Assembly: GCA_905221605.1 (NCBI GenBank)
Contig: CAJNDS010001265.1
Location: 1 to 25,676 of the forward strand
DNA from: Symbiodinium natans
Taxonomy: Eukaryota > Sar > Dinophyceae > Suessiales > Symbiodiniaceae
DNA: 25,676 bases
Direction: 5' to 3'
Shown here: positions 1-9,418 of the stretch, piece after piece
Position numbering within the stretch: position 1 is the stretch's first letter
Layout of the letters: every line of letters begins with the position of its first letter
The notes under the pieces: generated by a model
What the model saw: only the letters and a program-made list of their open reading frames with translations
What the model was told of the DNA's origin: nothing
Database searches by the model: none
Position numbers and translations under genes: made by a program

Positions 1-102
1 ACCTAAACCCTAAACCCTAAACCCTAAACCCTAAACCCTAAACCCTAAACCCTAAACCCTAAACCCTAAACCCTAAACCCTAAACCCTAACCCCTAAACC
101 CG
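1..102. repeat. Terminal telomeric repeat CCCTAAA
   Basis: About 14 head-to-tail CCCTAAA units start at the first base, with slight degeneration at the inner edge (CCCCTAAACCCG). The C-rich strand reading 5'->3' from the left edge is the orientation expected for a left chromosome end. The TTTAGGG type is shared by dinoflagellates, plants and some algae. Whether base 1 is the physical end or an assembly edge cannot be told from here. Confidence 0.9.
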
Positions 103-464
103 CCCACCACCCCTCTCACTCTAGAGGTGAGTGGGCGCCGTCGAGCGCTCAGCGAGACCACGCAGGCCCGATCTAGGCTGATCGGGCCTGCAGGCACACC
201 CCTGAAGGGGTCGCCAAGCTTGGTCGCCAAGCACAGTCCCTAGTATATTCTATTACCCTAAAACCGAGCCTTGCCTTTGCTCGCGGGAGGTGTTTTGCTA
301 ACCTGGCCTGGGGCCCCCCTGGAGGCCTCCGGGGCCCCTCTGGGGGCGGTGCCGACTGCGGCCTTGTTCGCTGGACCAGAGGGCCTTTTTCGGGCTCAGC
401 CTGGGCCACTGCTCAAAAATTGCGTTTTGTGTCTCTTCCGCATTTTTTGTCCTCGAGGTCCCAA
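103..464. other. Subtelomeric non-coding stretch
   Basis: This is mixed-composition DNA between the telomere and the GC-rich minisatellite. It contains a short inverted pair around 169-192 (GCCCGATC / GATCGGGC) and becomes increasingly GC-rich after 300. The reading frames here have repeat-like composition and no recognisable domain, so no gene is called. Confidence 0.5.
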
Positions 465-755
465 GGAGGCCCTGGGAGGCCCCTGGGAGGCCCCTGGGAG
501 GCCCCTGAAAGGCCCCTGGGAGGTGGGGCCCCTGGAAGGCCCCTGAGAGGCTCCTGGGAGGCCCCTGGGAGGCCCCTGGGAGGCCCCTGGGAGTGTGGGA
601 GGCGCCTGGGAGGCTCCTGAGCAGCCCCTGGCGCCTGGCGCCTAGGAGGGCCCTGGGAGGCCCCTGCCGCTGGGAGGCCCCTTGGAGGCCCCTTGGGAGG
701 CCCCTGGAGGCGCCTGAAATGCTCTAAGAGGCCCCTAGGAGGCTCTAAGCCTGAG
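465..755. repeat. 11-bp GC-rich minisatellite (GGGAGGCCCCT)
   Basis: Many degenerate copies of an 11-bp unit close to CTGGGAGGCCC run through this stretch, with point changes such as TGAAAGGCCCC and CCTGGCGCC. It gives Pro/Gly/Ser-rich open frames on both strands that look like composition artefacts. Confidence 0.85.
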
Positions 756-789
756 AAGGTTTTGAAAGGCCCTGGAACTCGCAAACTTC

Positions 790-1815
790 TAAACACACAC
801 CGGCATGGAGAATAGAAACAATGAGAAGGCCCTCCGGCCGAAGACGTCCCCCAGCGCAAAACCTGAATTTTCTCGCGGCAGGTGTTTCTTTCTGGATTGG
901 GCCTTTCCTCCTCCTTGGACCCTCTGGAGGGCCTCCCGACAGCGGCCGGCCCCTGAAAGGCTTTTAGGAGGCCTGGAAGGGTTCTGGGAGGTTGAAAGCC
1001 CTCAAGGCTCTCCGAAGTTTTGGAGCCAGGTTCTGGGAGGCCCCTGCGCAAAACCTGAATTTTTCTTCTAGACGCACCCCGGCATAGAGAATAGAAACAA
1101 TGAGAAGGCCCTCCGGCCGAAGACGTCCCCCAGCGCAAGACCTGAATTTTTCTATCGCAAACTTCTAGACACACACACCGGCATAGGATTAGAAACGATG
1201 AGAAGGCCCTCCGGCCGAAGACGTCCCCCTGCGCAAAACCTGATTTTCTCCTGCAAATTTCTAAAGAATACAAACAATGAGAGGCTCTCCGGCCGAAGAC
1301 GTCCCCCAGCGCAAAACCTGAATTTTTCTATCGCAAATTTCTAGAGACACGCCGGCATAGAGAATAGAAACAATGAGAAGGCCATCCGGCCGAAGACGTC
1401 CCCCAGCGCAAAACCTGTTTTTTTTGCTACAAGTTTCTTGACGTGACTTTCACAAGGCACCCTTCTAGCAACAGGTCTTTCGCCAAGCAGCCTTGACATT
1501 CCGGCATAGCCTTCCGGCCGAAGACGTCCCCCAACGCAAAACCTGAATTTTTCTCTCGCAAACTTCTAGACACACACCGGCATAGAGAATAGAAACAATG
1601 AGAAGGCCCTCCGGCCGAAGACGTCCCCCAGCGCAAAACCTGAATTTTCTCTCGCAAGCTTTTAGACATACCTTTCACAAGGCATCTTCCTAGCAGCAAG
1701 TCTTTCGCCATGCAGCCTTGACACTCCAACATAGGGAACAGAAACAATGAGAAGGCCCTCCGGCCGAAGATGTCCCCTGCGCAAAAACCTGAATTTTCTC
1801 CTGCAAGCTTCAGGC
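790..1815. repeat. ~97-bp subtelomeric tandem repeat, 8 copies
   Basis: A shared core (CCGGCCGAAGACGTCCCC followed by GCGCAAAACCTGAATTTT, preceded by a GGCATAGAGAATAGAAAC-like segment) occurs at about 834, 1113, 1211, 1289, 1386, 1514, 1611 and 1760. Spacing is 97-98 bp three times, otherwise 78, 128, 149 and 279 bp, so the array carries insertions and deletions. One insertion (about 870-1045) holds diverged GC-rich minisatellite sequence. No conserved reading frame runs across the copies. Confidence 0.85.
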
Positions 1816-2088
1816 ATGACTTCCATAAGGCTCCTTTCTAGCAACAGGAGGTTCTATTTCCAAGGCAGCTTCTTAAATGTTACCATGCAGCAAGGCATCT
1901 TTATAGCAAATTGACATCAAGACACATATTGGATGCTGGACCGAAGTACAACATTGAGTGCAGAAGTGTTTGAATGTGGGCTGGCTTTAATTCGGCTGGC
2001 TCTGGTTTGTTTCGCTGCAAGTAGTGTTTGGGTGGCCTTTGGGGTGGGCATGTCTACACACAATTGCGTACAGCTGACCCGTGCTACA
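1816..2088. other. Unique spacer before telomeric tract 2
   Basis: This is low-complexity-free sequence with no open frame of note. It ends abruptly at the first CCCTAAA unit and lacks the boundary A sequence found left of tracts 3 and 4, so this tract has a different left junction. Confidence 0.5.
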
Positions 2089-2557
2089 CCCTAAACCCTA
2101 AACCCTAAACCCTAAACCCTAAACCCTAAACCCTAAACCCTAAACCCTAAACCCTAAACCCTAAACCCTAAACCCTAAAATAAACCCTAAACCCTAAACC
2201 CTAAACCCTAAACCCTAAACCCTAAACCCTAAACCCTAAACCCTAAACCCTAAACCCTAAACCCTAAACACTAAACCCTAAACCCTAAACCCTAAACCCT
2301 AAACCCTAAACCCTAAACCCTAAACCCTAAACCCTAAACCCTAAACCCTAAACCCTAAACCCTAAACCCTAAACCCTAAACCCTAAACCCTAAACCCTAA
2401 ACCCTTAAACCCTAAACCTACCCTAAAACCCTAAACCCTAAACCCTAAACCCTAAACCCCCTAAACCCTAAACCCTAAACCCTAAACCCTAAACCCTAAA
2501 CCCTAAACCCTAAACCCTAAACCCTAAACCCTAAACCCTAAACCCTAAACCCTAAAC
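2089..2557. repeat. Interstitial telomeric tract 2 (CCCTAAA)n
   Basis: About 66 CCCTAAA units lie in the same orientation as the terminal tract. Variants include CCCTAAAATAAA near 2172, CACTAAA near 2267, CCCTTAAA near 2402 and a short CCTACCC slip near 2418. The right end carries one unit in inverted orientation (CCCTAAACTTTTAGGGG at about 2551-2566). Confidence 0.95.
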
Positions 2558-2720
2558 TTTTAGGGGCTTCGCCCTTGTGCGCCAGCGCAGCTTTTTGTTG
2601 AGTTGTCGTCAGTTGCTTTGTGACTGCGTAGGCGAGGATGTTTAAGTAAATCGAACAAAGAAGGCTTTTGGGCTTTGTGCCTGCGCAGTGCAAGGAGGTT
2701 TAAAAGAAAATTGAACATTT
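2558..2720. repeat. Subtelomeric boundary module B, copy 1
   Basis: About 160 bp begin with TTTTAGGGG and a GGGC-TTC-GCCC hairpin, then CGCCAGCGCAGC (2580-2591) and later a GTTTAAGTAAAT motif. It is nearly identical to 4472-4632, which also follows a telomeric tract directly. No protein-coding signal was seen. Confidence 0.85.
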
Positions 2721-2744
2721 CAGCACTTTGGAGCTCTTTAAAGC

Positions 2745-3985
2745 TTCTCAAATCCTGTTTTGGGCCTTCTGAAGCCAATTTTGGGTCTTCTGAAGCCTTT
2801 TTTGGGTCTTCTGCAGCCAATTTTGGGCCATTTTGGGCCTTCTGAAACAAGGGCCTCTGAAGCAAATTTTGGCCTCGGGCTCTGAAGCCGATTTGGGCCT
2901 CTGAAGCCAAGTCGGGTCTGGAGCAAATTTTTTGCTTTCTGGAAGCCAATGTTGGGTTCTGCCCTCTGCTGCCAATTTTGGGCCTTCTAAAGCTAATTTT
3001 GGCTTCTGAAGCCAATTTTGGCCTTCTGAAGCCAATTTTGGGTCTTCTAAAGCTAATTTTGGTCTTCTGAGGCTTTTGAAGCCAATTTGGCCTTCTGAAG
3101 CCAATTTTGGGCCTTATGAAGCCAATTTTGGCCTTCTGAAGCCAATGTTGGGTCTTCTAAGTTAATTTTGGTCTTCTGAGGCTTCTGGAGCCAATTTTGG
3201 GCCTTCTAAAGCTAATTTTGGGCTTCTGAATCTTCTGAAGACAATTTTGGCCTTCTGAAGCCAATTTTGGACCTTCTAAAGCTAATTTTGGGCTTCTGAG
3301 GCTTCTCTTCTTTTTGCCTTCTGAAGCAATTTTGGGCCTTCTAAAAGCTAATTTTGGGCTTCTGAAGCTTCTGAAGCCAATTTTGGGCCTTCTAAAGCTA
3401 ATTTTGGGCTTCTGAGACTTCTGAAACCAATTTTTCTGGAGCCAATTTTGGGCCTTCTAAAGCTAATTTTGGGCTTCTGAGGCTTCTGAAGCTTCTGAAG
3501 CCCGTTTTGGCCTTCTCAAGCTAATTGGCCTTCTGAAGTCAATTTTGGCCTTCTAAAGTTAATTTTGTGCTTCTGAGAAGCTAATTGGCCTTCTGAAGCC
3601 AATTTGGGCCTTCTAAAGTTAATTTTGTGCTTCTGAGGCTTCTGAAGCCAATTTTGGCCTTCCGAAGACAATTTTGGGCCTTCTAAAGCTAATTCTGAAG
3701 CTTCTGAAGCCAATTTTGGCCTTCTGAAGCAAATTTTGGGCCTTCTACAGCTAATTTTGGGCTTCTGAGGCTTCTGAAGCCAATTTTGGCCTTCTGAAGC
3801 CAATTTTGGGCCTTCTAAAGCTAATTTTGGGCTTCTGAGGCTTCTGAAGCCAATTTTGGCCTTCTGAAGCGAATTTTGACGCCAATTTTGGGCCTTCTAA
3901 AGCTAATTTTGGGCTTCTGAGGCTTCTAGCCAATTTTGGCCTTCTGAAGCCAATTTGGGCCTTCTGAAACATGTTTGGGGCTTCA
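2745..3985. repeat. 21-24 bp satellite (CTTCTGAAGCCAATTTTGGGC)
   Basis: Dozens of degenerate units are built around GAAGCCAATTTTGG, alternating with a related AAAGCTAATTTTGG form, so the higher-order unit is near 45-50 bp. GCCAA-TT-TTGGC is an imperfect palindrome. Minus-strand frames give only a repetitive Leu/Gln/Lys/Pro peptide. The same satellite recurs at 24531-25045. Confidence 0.9.
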
Positions 3986-3997
3986 CTTCAGCCTTTC

Positions 3998-4081
3998 GAA
4001 AATTGTCGCCGTAAAAAGTTTATTGGAGCATAGGGCAGCCACCTATAGAATAGTTGTCCTGGGCGCCACGCTGCGCTGGCG
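3998..4081. repeat. Subtelomeric boundary module A, copy 1
   Basis: This segment runs from a GTAAAAAGTTTATT motif through GGGCAGCCACCTATAGAATAG to GCTGCGCTGGCG (4070-4081), which touches the telomeric tract. It is nearly identical to 25094-25170, which also abuts a telomeric tract on its left. A diverged copy is at about 24478-24515. Confidence 0.88.
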
Positions 4082-4505
4082 AACCCTAAACCCTAAACCC
4101 TAAACCCTAAACCCTAAACCCTAAACCCTAAACCCTAAACCCTAAACCCTAAACCTAACCCTAAACCCTAAACCCTAAACCCTAAACCCTAAACCCTAAA
4201 CCCTAAACCCTAAACCCTAAACCCTAAACCCTAAACCCTAAACCCTAAACCCTAAACCCTAAACCCTAAACCCTAAACCCTAAACCCTAAACCCTTAAAC
4301 CTAAACCCTAAACCCTAAACCCTAAACCCTAAACCCTAAACCCTAAACCCTAAACCCTAAACCCTAAACCCTAAACCCTAAACCCTAAACCCTAAAACCC
4401 TAAACCCTAAAACCCTAAACCCTAAACCCTAAACCCTAAAAACCCTAAACCCTAAACCCTAAACCCTAAACTTTTAGGGGCTTCGCCCTTGTGCGCCAGC
4501 GCAGC
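4070..4505. repeat. 12-bp inverted repeat bracketing telomeric tract 3
   Basis: GCTGCGCTGGCG at 4070-4081 and its exact reverse complement CGCCAGCGCAGC at 4494-4505 bracket the telomeric tract and the short TTTTAGGGG hairpin. The same right arm occurs after tract 2 (2580-2591) and the same left arm before tract 4 (25159-25170). Confidence 0.85.
4082..4470. repeat. Interstitial telomeric tract 3 (CCCTAAA)n
   Basis: About 55 CCCTAAA units in the same orientation as the chromosome end, with variants that gain or lose single bases (CCTAACCC near 4153, CCCTTAAACC near 4293, CCCTAAAACCC near 4392). It runs into CTTTTAGGGG, a single inverted telomeric unit, at 4471-4480. Confidence 0.95.
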
Positions 4506-4632
4506 TTTTTGTTGAGTTGTCGTCAGTTGCTTTGCGGTTGCGTAGGCGAGGAGGTTTAAGTAAATCGAACAAAGAAGACTTTTGGGCTTTGTGCCTGCGC
4601 AGGGCAAGGAGGTTTAAGTAAATTGAACATTT
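4472..4632. repeat. Subtelomeric boundary module B, copy 2
   Basis: A near-identical copy of 2558-2720, with a few substitutions in its middle and 3' part. It ends in GGTTTAAGTAAATTGAACATTT and leads straight into the 46-bp minisatellite, so the same boundary is joined to two different satellites. Confidence 0.85.
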
Positions 4633-7600
4633 GGTCCTTCGCTTGTCCCGATTGCAAAGAAGTCCGGGAGGGCCAATTTGCGGACTTCCGGGAGGGCCAA
4701 TTTGCGTATTTGAAGGAAGACTTATTGGAGGGCCAATTCGCCTATTTCGGGACGAAGGAGGAGGACTTCCTGGAGGACACAAAGAAGGAGGACTTCCTGG
4801 AGGGCCAATTTTCTTGTCTCGGGGACGAAGAAGGAGGACTTCTTGGAGGGCCAATTTGTTCCGACACAAAGAAGGAAGACTTCCTGGAGAGTTTGCTGAA
4901 CACCGCGGAGGCAAAAAAGTAGGACTTCCTGGAGGGCCAATTGCTTATCTTGGGCACAAAGAAGGATGATTTCCTGGAGGGCCAGTTTGCTTATCCCGGG
5001 ACAAAGAAGGAGGCTTCCTGGAGGGCCAGTTTGCTTATCTCGGGGACAAAGAAGGAGGACTTCCTGGAGGGCAAGTTTGCTTAACCTGGGGACAAAGAAG
5101 GAGGACTTCCTGGAGGGCCAGTTTGCTTATCCCGGGACAAAGAAGGAGGTGGAGGGCAGTTTGCTTATCCCGTGGACAAAGAAGGAGGACTTCCTGGAGG
5201 GCCAGTTTGCTGATCCCGAGGACAAAGAAGGAGGACTTCCTGGAGGGCCAGTTTGCTTCTTGGGGACAAAGAAGGAGGACTTCCTGGAGGGTCAGTTTGC
5301 CTATCCCGGGGACAAAGAAGGAGGACTTCCTGGACAGTTTGCTTCTCCCGGGGACAAAGAAGGAGAACTTCCTGGAGGGCCAGTTTGCTTATCCCGGGGA
5401 CAAAGAAGGAGGACTTCCTGGAGGGCCAGTTTGCTTATCCCGGGGACAAAGAAGGGGGACTTACTGGAGGGCCAGTTTGCTCACAAAGAAGGAGGACTTC
5501 CTGAGGGCCAGTTTGCTTATCCCGGGGACAAAGAAGGATGACTTGCTGGAGGGCAAGTTTGCTTATCCCGGGGACAAAGAAGGCGGACTTCCTGGACAGT
5601 TTGCGTCTTTCGGGGACAAAGAAGGAGGACTTCCTGGAGGGCCAGTTTGCTTATCCCGGGGACAAAGAAGGAGGACTTCCTGGAGGGCCAGTTTGCTTAT
5701 CCCGGGGACAAAGAAGGAGGACTTACTGGAGGGCCAGTTTGCTTATCCCGGGGACAAAGAAGGAGGATTTCCTGCACCAGTTTGCTTATCCCGGGGACCA
5801 ACAAGGAGGACTTCCTGGAGGGCCAGTTTGCTCCTGGAGGGCCAGTTTGCTTATCCCGGAAACAAAGAAGGAGGACTTCCTGGAGGGCCAGTTTGCTTAT
5901 CCCGGGGACAAAGAAGGAGGACTTCCTGGACAGTTTGCTTCTCCCGGGGACAAAGAAGGAGGACTTCATGCAGGGGACAAAGAAGGAGGACTTCCTGGAG
6001 TGCCAGTTTGCTTATCCCGGGGACAAAGAAGGAGGACTTGCTGGAGGGCCAGTTTGCTTGTCCCGGGACTTCCTGGAGGGCCAGTTTGCTTATCCCGGGG
6101 ACAAAGAAGGAGGACTTCCCCCGGAGGGCCAGTTTGCTTATCTCGGGAACAAAGAAGGAGGACTTCCTGGAGGGCCAGTTTGCTTGTCCGGGGACACAAA
6201 AGGAAGACTTCCTGGAGGGCCAGTTTGCTTATCCCGGGGACAAAGAAGGAGGACTTCCTGGAAGGCCAGTTTCTTATTCTGGGGACAAAGAAGGAGGACT
6301 TCCTGGAGGGCCAGTTTGCTTCTCCTGGGGACAAAGAAGGAGGACTTCCTGGAGGGCCAGTTTGCTTCTGCCGGGGACAAAGAAGGAGGACCTCCTGGAG
6401 GGCCAGTTTGCTTATCGCGGGAACAAAGAAGGAGGACTTCCTGGAGGGCCAGTTTGCTTCTCCCGGGGACAAAGAAGCAGGACTTCCCCGGAGGGCCAGT
6501 TTGCTTATCCCGGGAACAAAGAAGGAGGACTTCCTGGAGGGCCAGTTTGCTTATCCCGGGAACAAAGAAGGAGGACTTCCTGGAGGGCCAGTTTGCTTAT
6601 CGCGGGAACAACAGTTTGCTTATCCCGGGACAAAGAAGGAAGTTTTTCTGGAGGGGAGGGCCAGTTTGCTTATCCCGGGACAAAGAAGCAGGACTTCCTG
6701 GAAGGCCAGCTTCTTATTCTGGGGACAAAGAAGGAGGACTTCCTGGAGGGCCAGTTTGCTTCTCCTGGGGACAAAGAAGCAGGACTTCCCCGGAGGGCCA
6801 GTTTGCTTATCCCGGGAACAAAGAAGGAGGACTTCCTGGAGGGCCAGTTTGCTTATCGCGGGAACAAAGAAGGAAGACTTCCTGGAGGGCCAGTTTGCTT
6901 ATCCCGGGACAAAGAAGGAGGTTTTTCTGGAGGGGAGGGCCAGTTTGCTTATCCCGGGACAAAGAAGCAGGACTTCCTGGAAGGCCAGCTTCTTATTCTG
7001 GGGACAAAGAAGGAGGACTTCCTAAAGGGCCAGTTTGCTTCTCCTGGGGACAAAGAAGGAGGACTTCCTGGAGGGCCAGTTTGCTTCTCCCAAAGACAAA
7101 GAAGGAGGACTTCCTGGAGGGCCAGTTTGCTTGTCCCGGGACTTCCTGGAGGGCCAGTTTGCTTATCCCAGGGACAAAGAAGGAGGACTTCCTGGAGGGT
7201 CAGTTTGCTTATCCGGGGGCAAAGAAGGAGGACTTCCTGGAGGGCCAGTTTGCTTGTCCGGGGCCAAAAAGGGAGGACTTCCTGGAGGGCCGTCCTGGGG
7301 ACAAAGAAGGAGGACTTCCTGGAAGGCCAGCTTCTTATTCTGGGGACAAAGAAGGAGGACTTCCTGGAGGGCCAGTTTGCTTATCCCGGGAACAAAGAAG
7401 GAGGACTTGCTGGAGGGCCAGATTGCTTATCCCGGGACTTCCTGGAGGGCCAGTTTGCTTATCCCGGGGACAAAGAAGGAGGACTTCCCCGGAGGGCCAG
7501 TTTGCTATCCCGGGAACAAAGAAGGAGGACTTCCTGGAGGGCCAGTTTTCTTGTCCGGGGACAAAAAGGAGGACTTCCTGGAGGGCCAGTTTGCTTATCC

Positions 7601-8488
7601 CGGGGACAAAGCAGGAGGACTTCCTGGAAGGCCAGTTTCTTATTCTGGGGACAAAGAAGGAGGACTTCCTGGAGGGCCAGTTTGCTTCTCCTGGGGACAA
7701 AGAAGGAGGACTTCCTGGAGGGCCAGTTTGCTTCTCCCGGGGACAAAGAAGGAGGACTTGCTGGAGGGCCAGTTTGCTTATCGCGGGAACAAAGAAGGAG
7801 GACTTCCTGGAGGGCCAGTTTGCTTATCCCGGGACAAAGAAGGAGGACTTCCTGGCAGGCCACTTTCTTATTCTGGGGACAAAGAAGGAGGACTTTCTGG
7901 AGGTCCAGTTTGCTTATCCCGGGAACAAAGAAGGAGGATATCCCGCGGGGACAAAGATGGAGGACTTCCTGGAGGGCCAGCTTCTTATTCTGGGGACAAA
8001 GAAGGAGGACTTCCTGGAGGGCCAGTTTGCTCACAAAGAAGGAGGACTTCCTGGAGGGCCAGTTTGCTTGTCCGGGGACAAAAAGGAGGACTTCCTGGAG
8101 GGCCAGTTTGCTTATCCCGGGGACAAAGAAGGAGGACTTCCTGGAAGGCCAGTTTCTTATTCTGGGGACAAAGAAGGAGGACTTCCTGGAGCAGTTTGCT
8201 TCTCCTGGGGACAAAGAAGGAGGACTTCCTGGAGGGCCAGTTTCTGATTCTGGGGACAAAGAAGGAGGACTTCCTGGAGGGCCAGTTTGCTCCTTCCGGG
8301 GACAAAGAAGGAGGACTTCCTGGAGGGCCAGTTTGCTTATCCCGGGGACAAAGAAGGAGGAGCTTATCCCGGACAAAGAAGGAGAACTTCCTGGAGGGCC
8401 AGTTTGCTTATCCGGGGCGCTTATCCCGAGGACAAAGAAGGAGGAATTGCTGGAAGGACAGAAGGAGGACTACTTGGAGGTCTTTGGC
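4633..8488. repeat. 46-bp minisatellite array 1
   Basis: Roughly 80 units of a 46-bp repeat (GGGGACAAAGAAGGAGG, then ACTTCCTGGAGGGCCAG, then TTTGCTTATCCC) with variants TATTCTGGGG, TTGTCCGGGG, CTCCTGGGG and AACAAAG, and occasional truncated units. The first 350 bp is more diverged. Because 46 is not divisible by 3 and the unit has no stop in any forward frame, each forward frame cycles through the same three peptides (GTKKEDFLEGQFAYP, GDKEGGLPGGPVCLSR, GQRRRTSWRASLLIP). Open stretches of up to 1,181 codons (5123-8668) follow from this arithmetic. There is no codon bias, start context or domain to argue for a protein. Confidence 0.92.
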
Positions 8489-9418
8489 TGCAGTCAATTA
8501 AGCCAGCCAACCCGAAGTGAAAATGTTTGTCTTAAGGACCAAGAAGAAAAGCCTCCCGGCGGGCCATTTCGTGTGTCGGGGCAAAGGAGGAGGACTTCCT
8601 GGAGGGCTCGTTCAAGACCTGGACTTTGTGAAGGGCTGGTTCCAGTCGAGGACATGGAAGACAAATAGATTGATGTGTGCAACTTCGGCTGCTGATCTCA
8701 GCAAGACATTGTATTTTCGTTTTAAATCAGAACAGAGCATTGAACCCTTTGTCTGTGCACGGACGATGGCCTGGAGCAGCATTCCTGCTGGAGGGCTCGT
8801 TCAAATCCTGGACTTTGTGACGGGCTAGTTCGAATCGACGACATTCAAGACAAACAGAACGCTGGGGCAAAGCACCTTCGGCTGCAGACAAGCCTGGGTG
8901 CCCCAATCCTGAACTGACTCAAGCTTTTGGAGTGACCCAACGCTGGGGTGACTCAGTTCTGGTGTACCCAGCTCTGAGGTGACCCAGTCCGTTGGGGTGA
9001 TCCATGCTTGAGGTGATTCGGGTACGGGGTGACCTGGTCTCAGGAAGGCTTTGCTTTTTCTTTTAAGCAACAACAACATTACATTGAATCCTTCCTCTGT
9101 GCATGGACGATGGCCTGGAGATGCTTGGAGCACCAGTCTATCACGGGACGAAGAAGGAGGACTTCCTGAAGGGCTCGCTCAAGACCTGGACTTTGTGAAG
9201 GGCTGGTTTGAGTCGAGGACATTGAAGACAAATAGAACGCTTGGGCAAAGCGCCTTCGGCTGCAAACAAGCCTGGGCAGCCCATTCCTGAAGTGACTCAA
9301 GCTTTTGGAGTGACCCAACGCTGGGGTGACTCAGTTCTGGCGCACACCCAGCTCTGAGGTGACCCAGTCGTTGGGGTGATCCATTCTTGAGGTGATTCGG
9401 GCGTGGGGTGACCTGGTC
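6170..9418. repeat. Segmental duplication, copy 1 (array plus tail)
   Basis: The stretch from about 6170 (TGTCCGGGGACA variant unit) through the array end and the non-array tail to 9418 matches 9430-12157 in order. Tail positions are offset by 2,712 bp (8494 to 11206), then by 2,739 bp after a 27-bp gap in copy 1 near 8776. Copy 2 has lost several hundred bases of array. Confidence 0.85.
8489..9418. repeat. Array tail: ~300-bp units containing the minisatellite core
   Basis: Units here contain CGGACGATGGCCTGGAGCA, then a GAAGAAGGAGGACTTCCTG core shared with the 46-bp repeat, then GACCTGGACTTTGTGAAGGG and GACATTGAAGACAAATAG. They end in a run of about 20-bp GGGTGACYCAGT subrepeats (8915-9045 and 9290-9418). 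No long non-repetitive frame is present. Confidence 0.8.

Noticed and set aside
413-1273. A 286-codon minus-strand frame rich in Pro, Gly and Arg
   Set aside because: It crosses two unrelated repeats (11-bp minisatellite and ~97-bp repeat) and its residues are explained by them.
2821-2850. Dinoflagellate spliced-leader gene
   Set aside because: GGCCATTTTGGGCC here is a satellite variant. It lacks the flanking bases of DinoSL and no downstream snRNA-like donor or Sm site was seen.
2560-3104. Minus-strand frames with KLASEGPKIGFRRP-like peptides (also 3516-3972 and 24642-25090)
   Set aside because: These are repetitive peptides from the 21-24 bp satellite; frames shift freely between units.
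7459-8376. Minus-strand frames through the minisatellite (also 5966-6472, 7335-7700, 10423-11088)
   Set aside because: These are reverse translations of the same repeat with no domain or independent signal.
4633-8488. CRISPR array
   Set aside because: The regular repeats have no unique spacers between them and the genome shows eukaryotic features.
5123-8668. A 1,181-codon open frame and parallel long frames (5647-8247, 5538-7025, 9408-11213, 9439-10959, 10031-11380)
   Set aside because: All lie in the 46-bp array, are open in several phases at once, start inside repeat units and consist only of the three cycling peptides. They are a consequence of unit composition.
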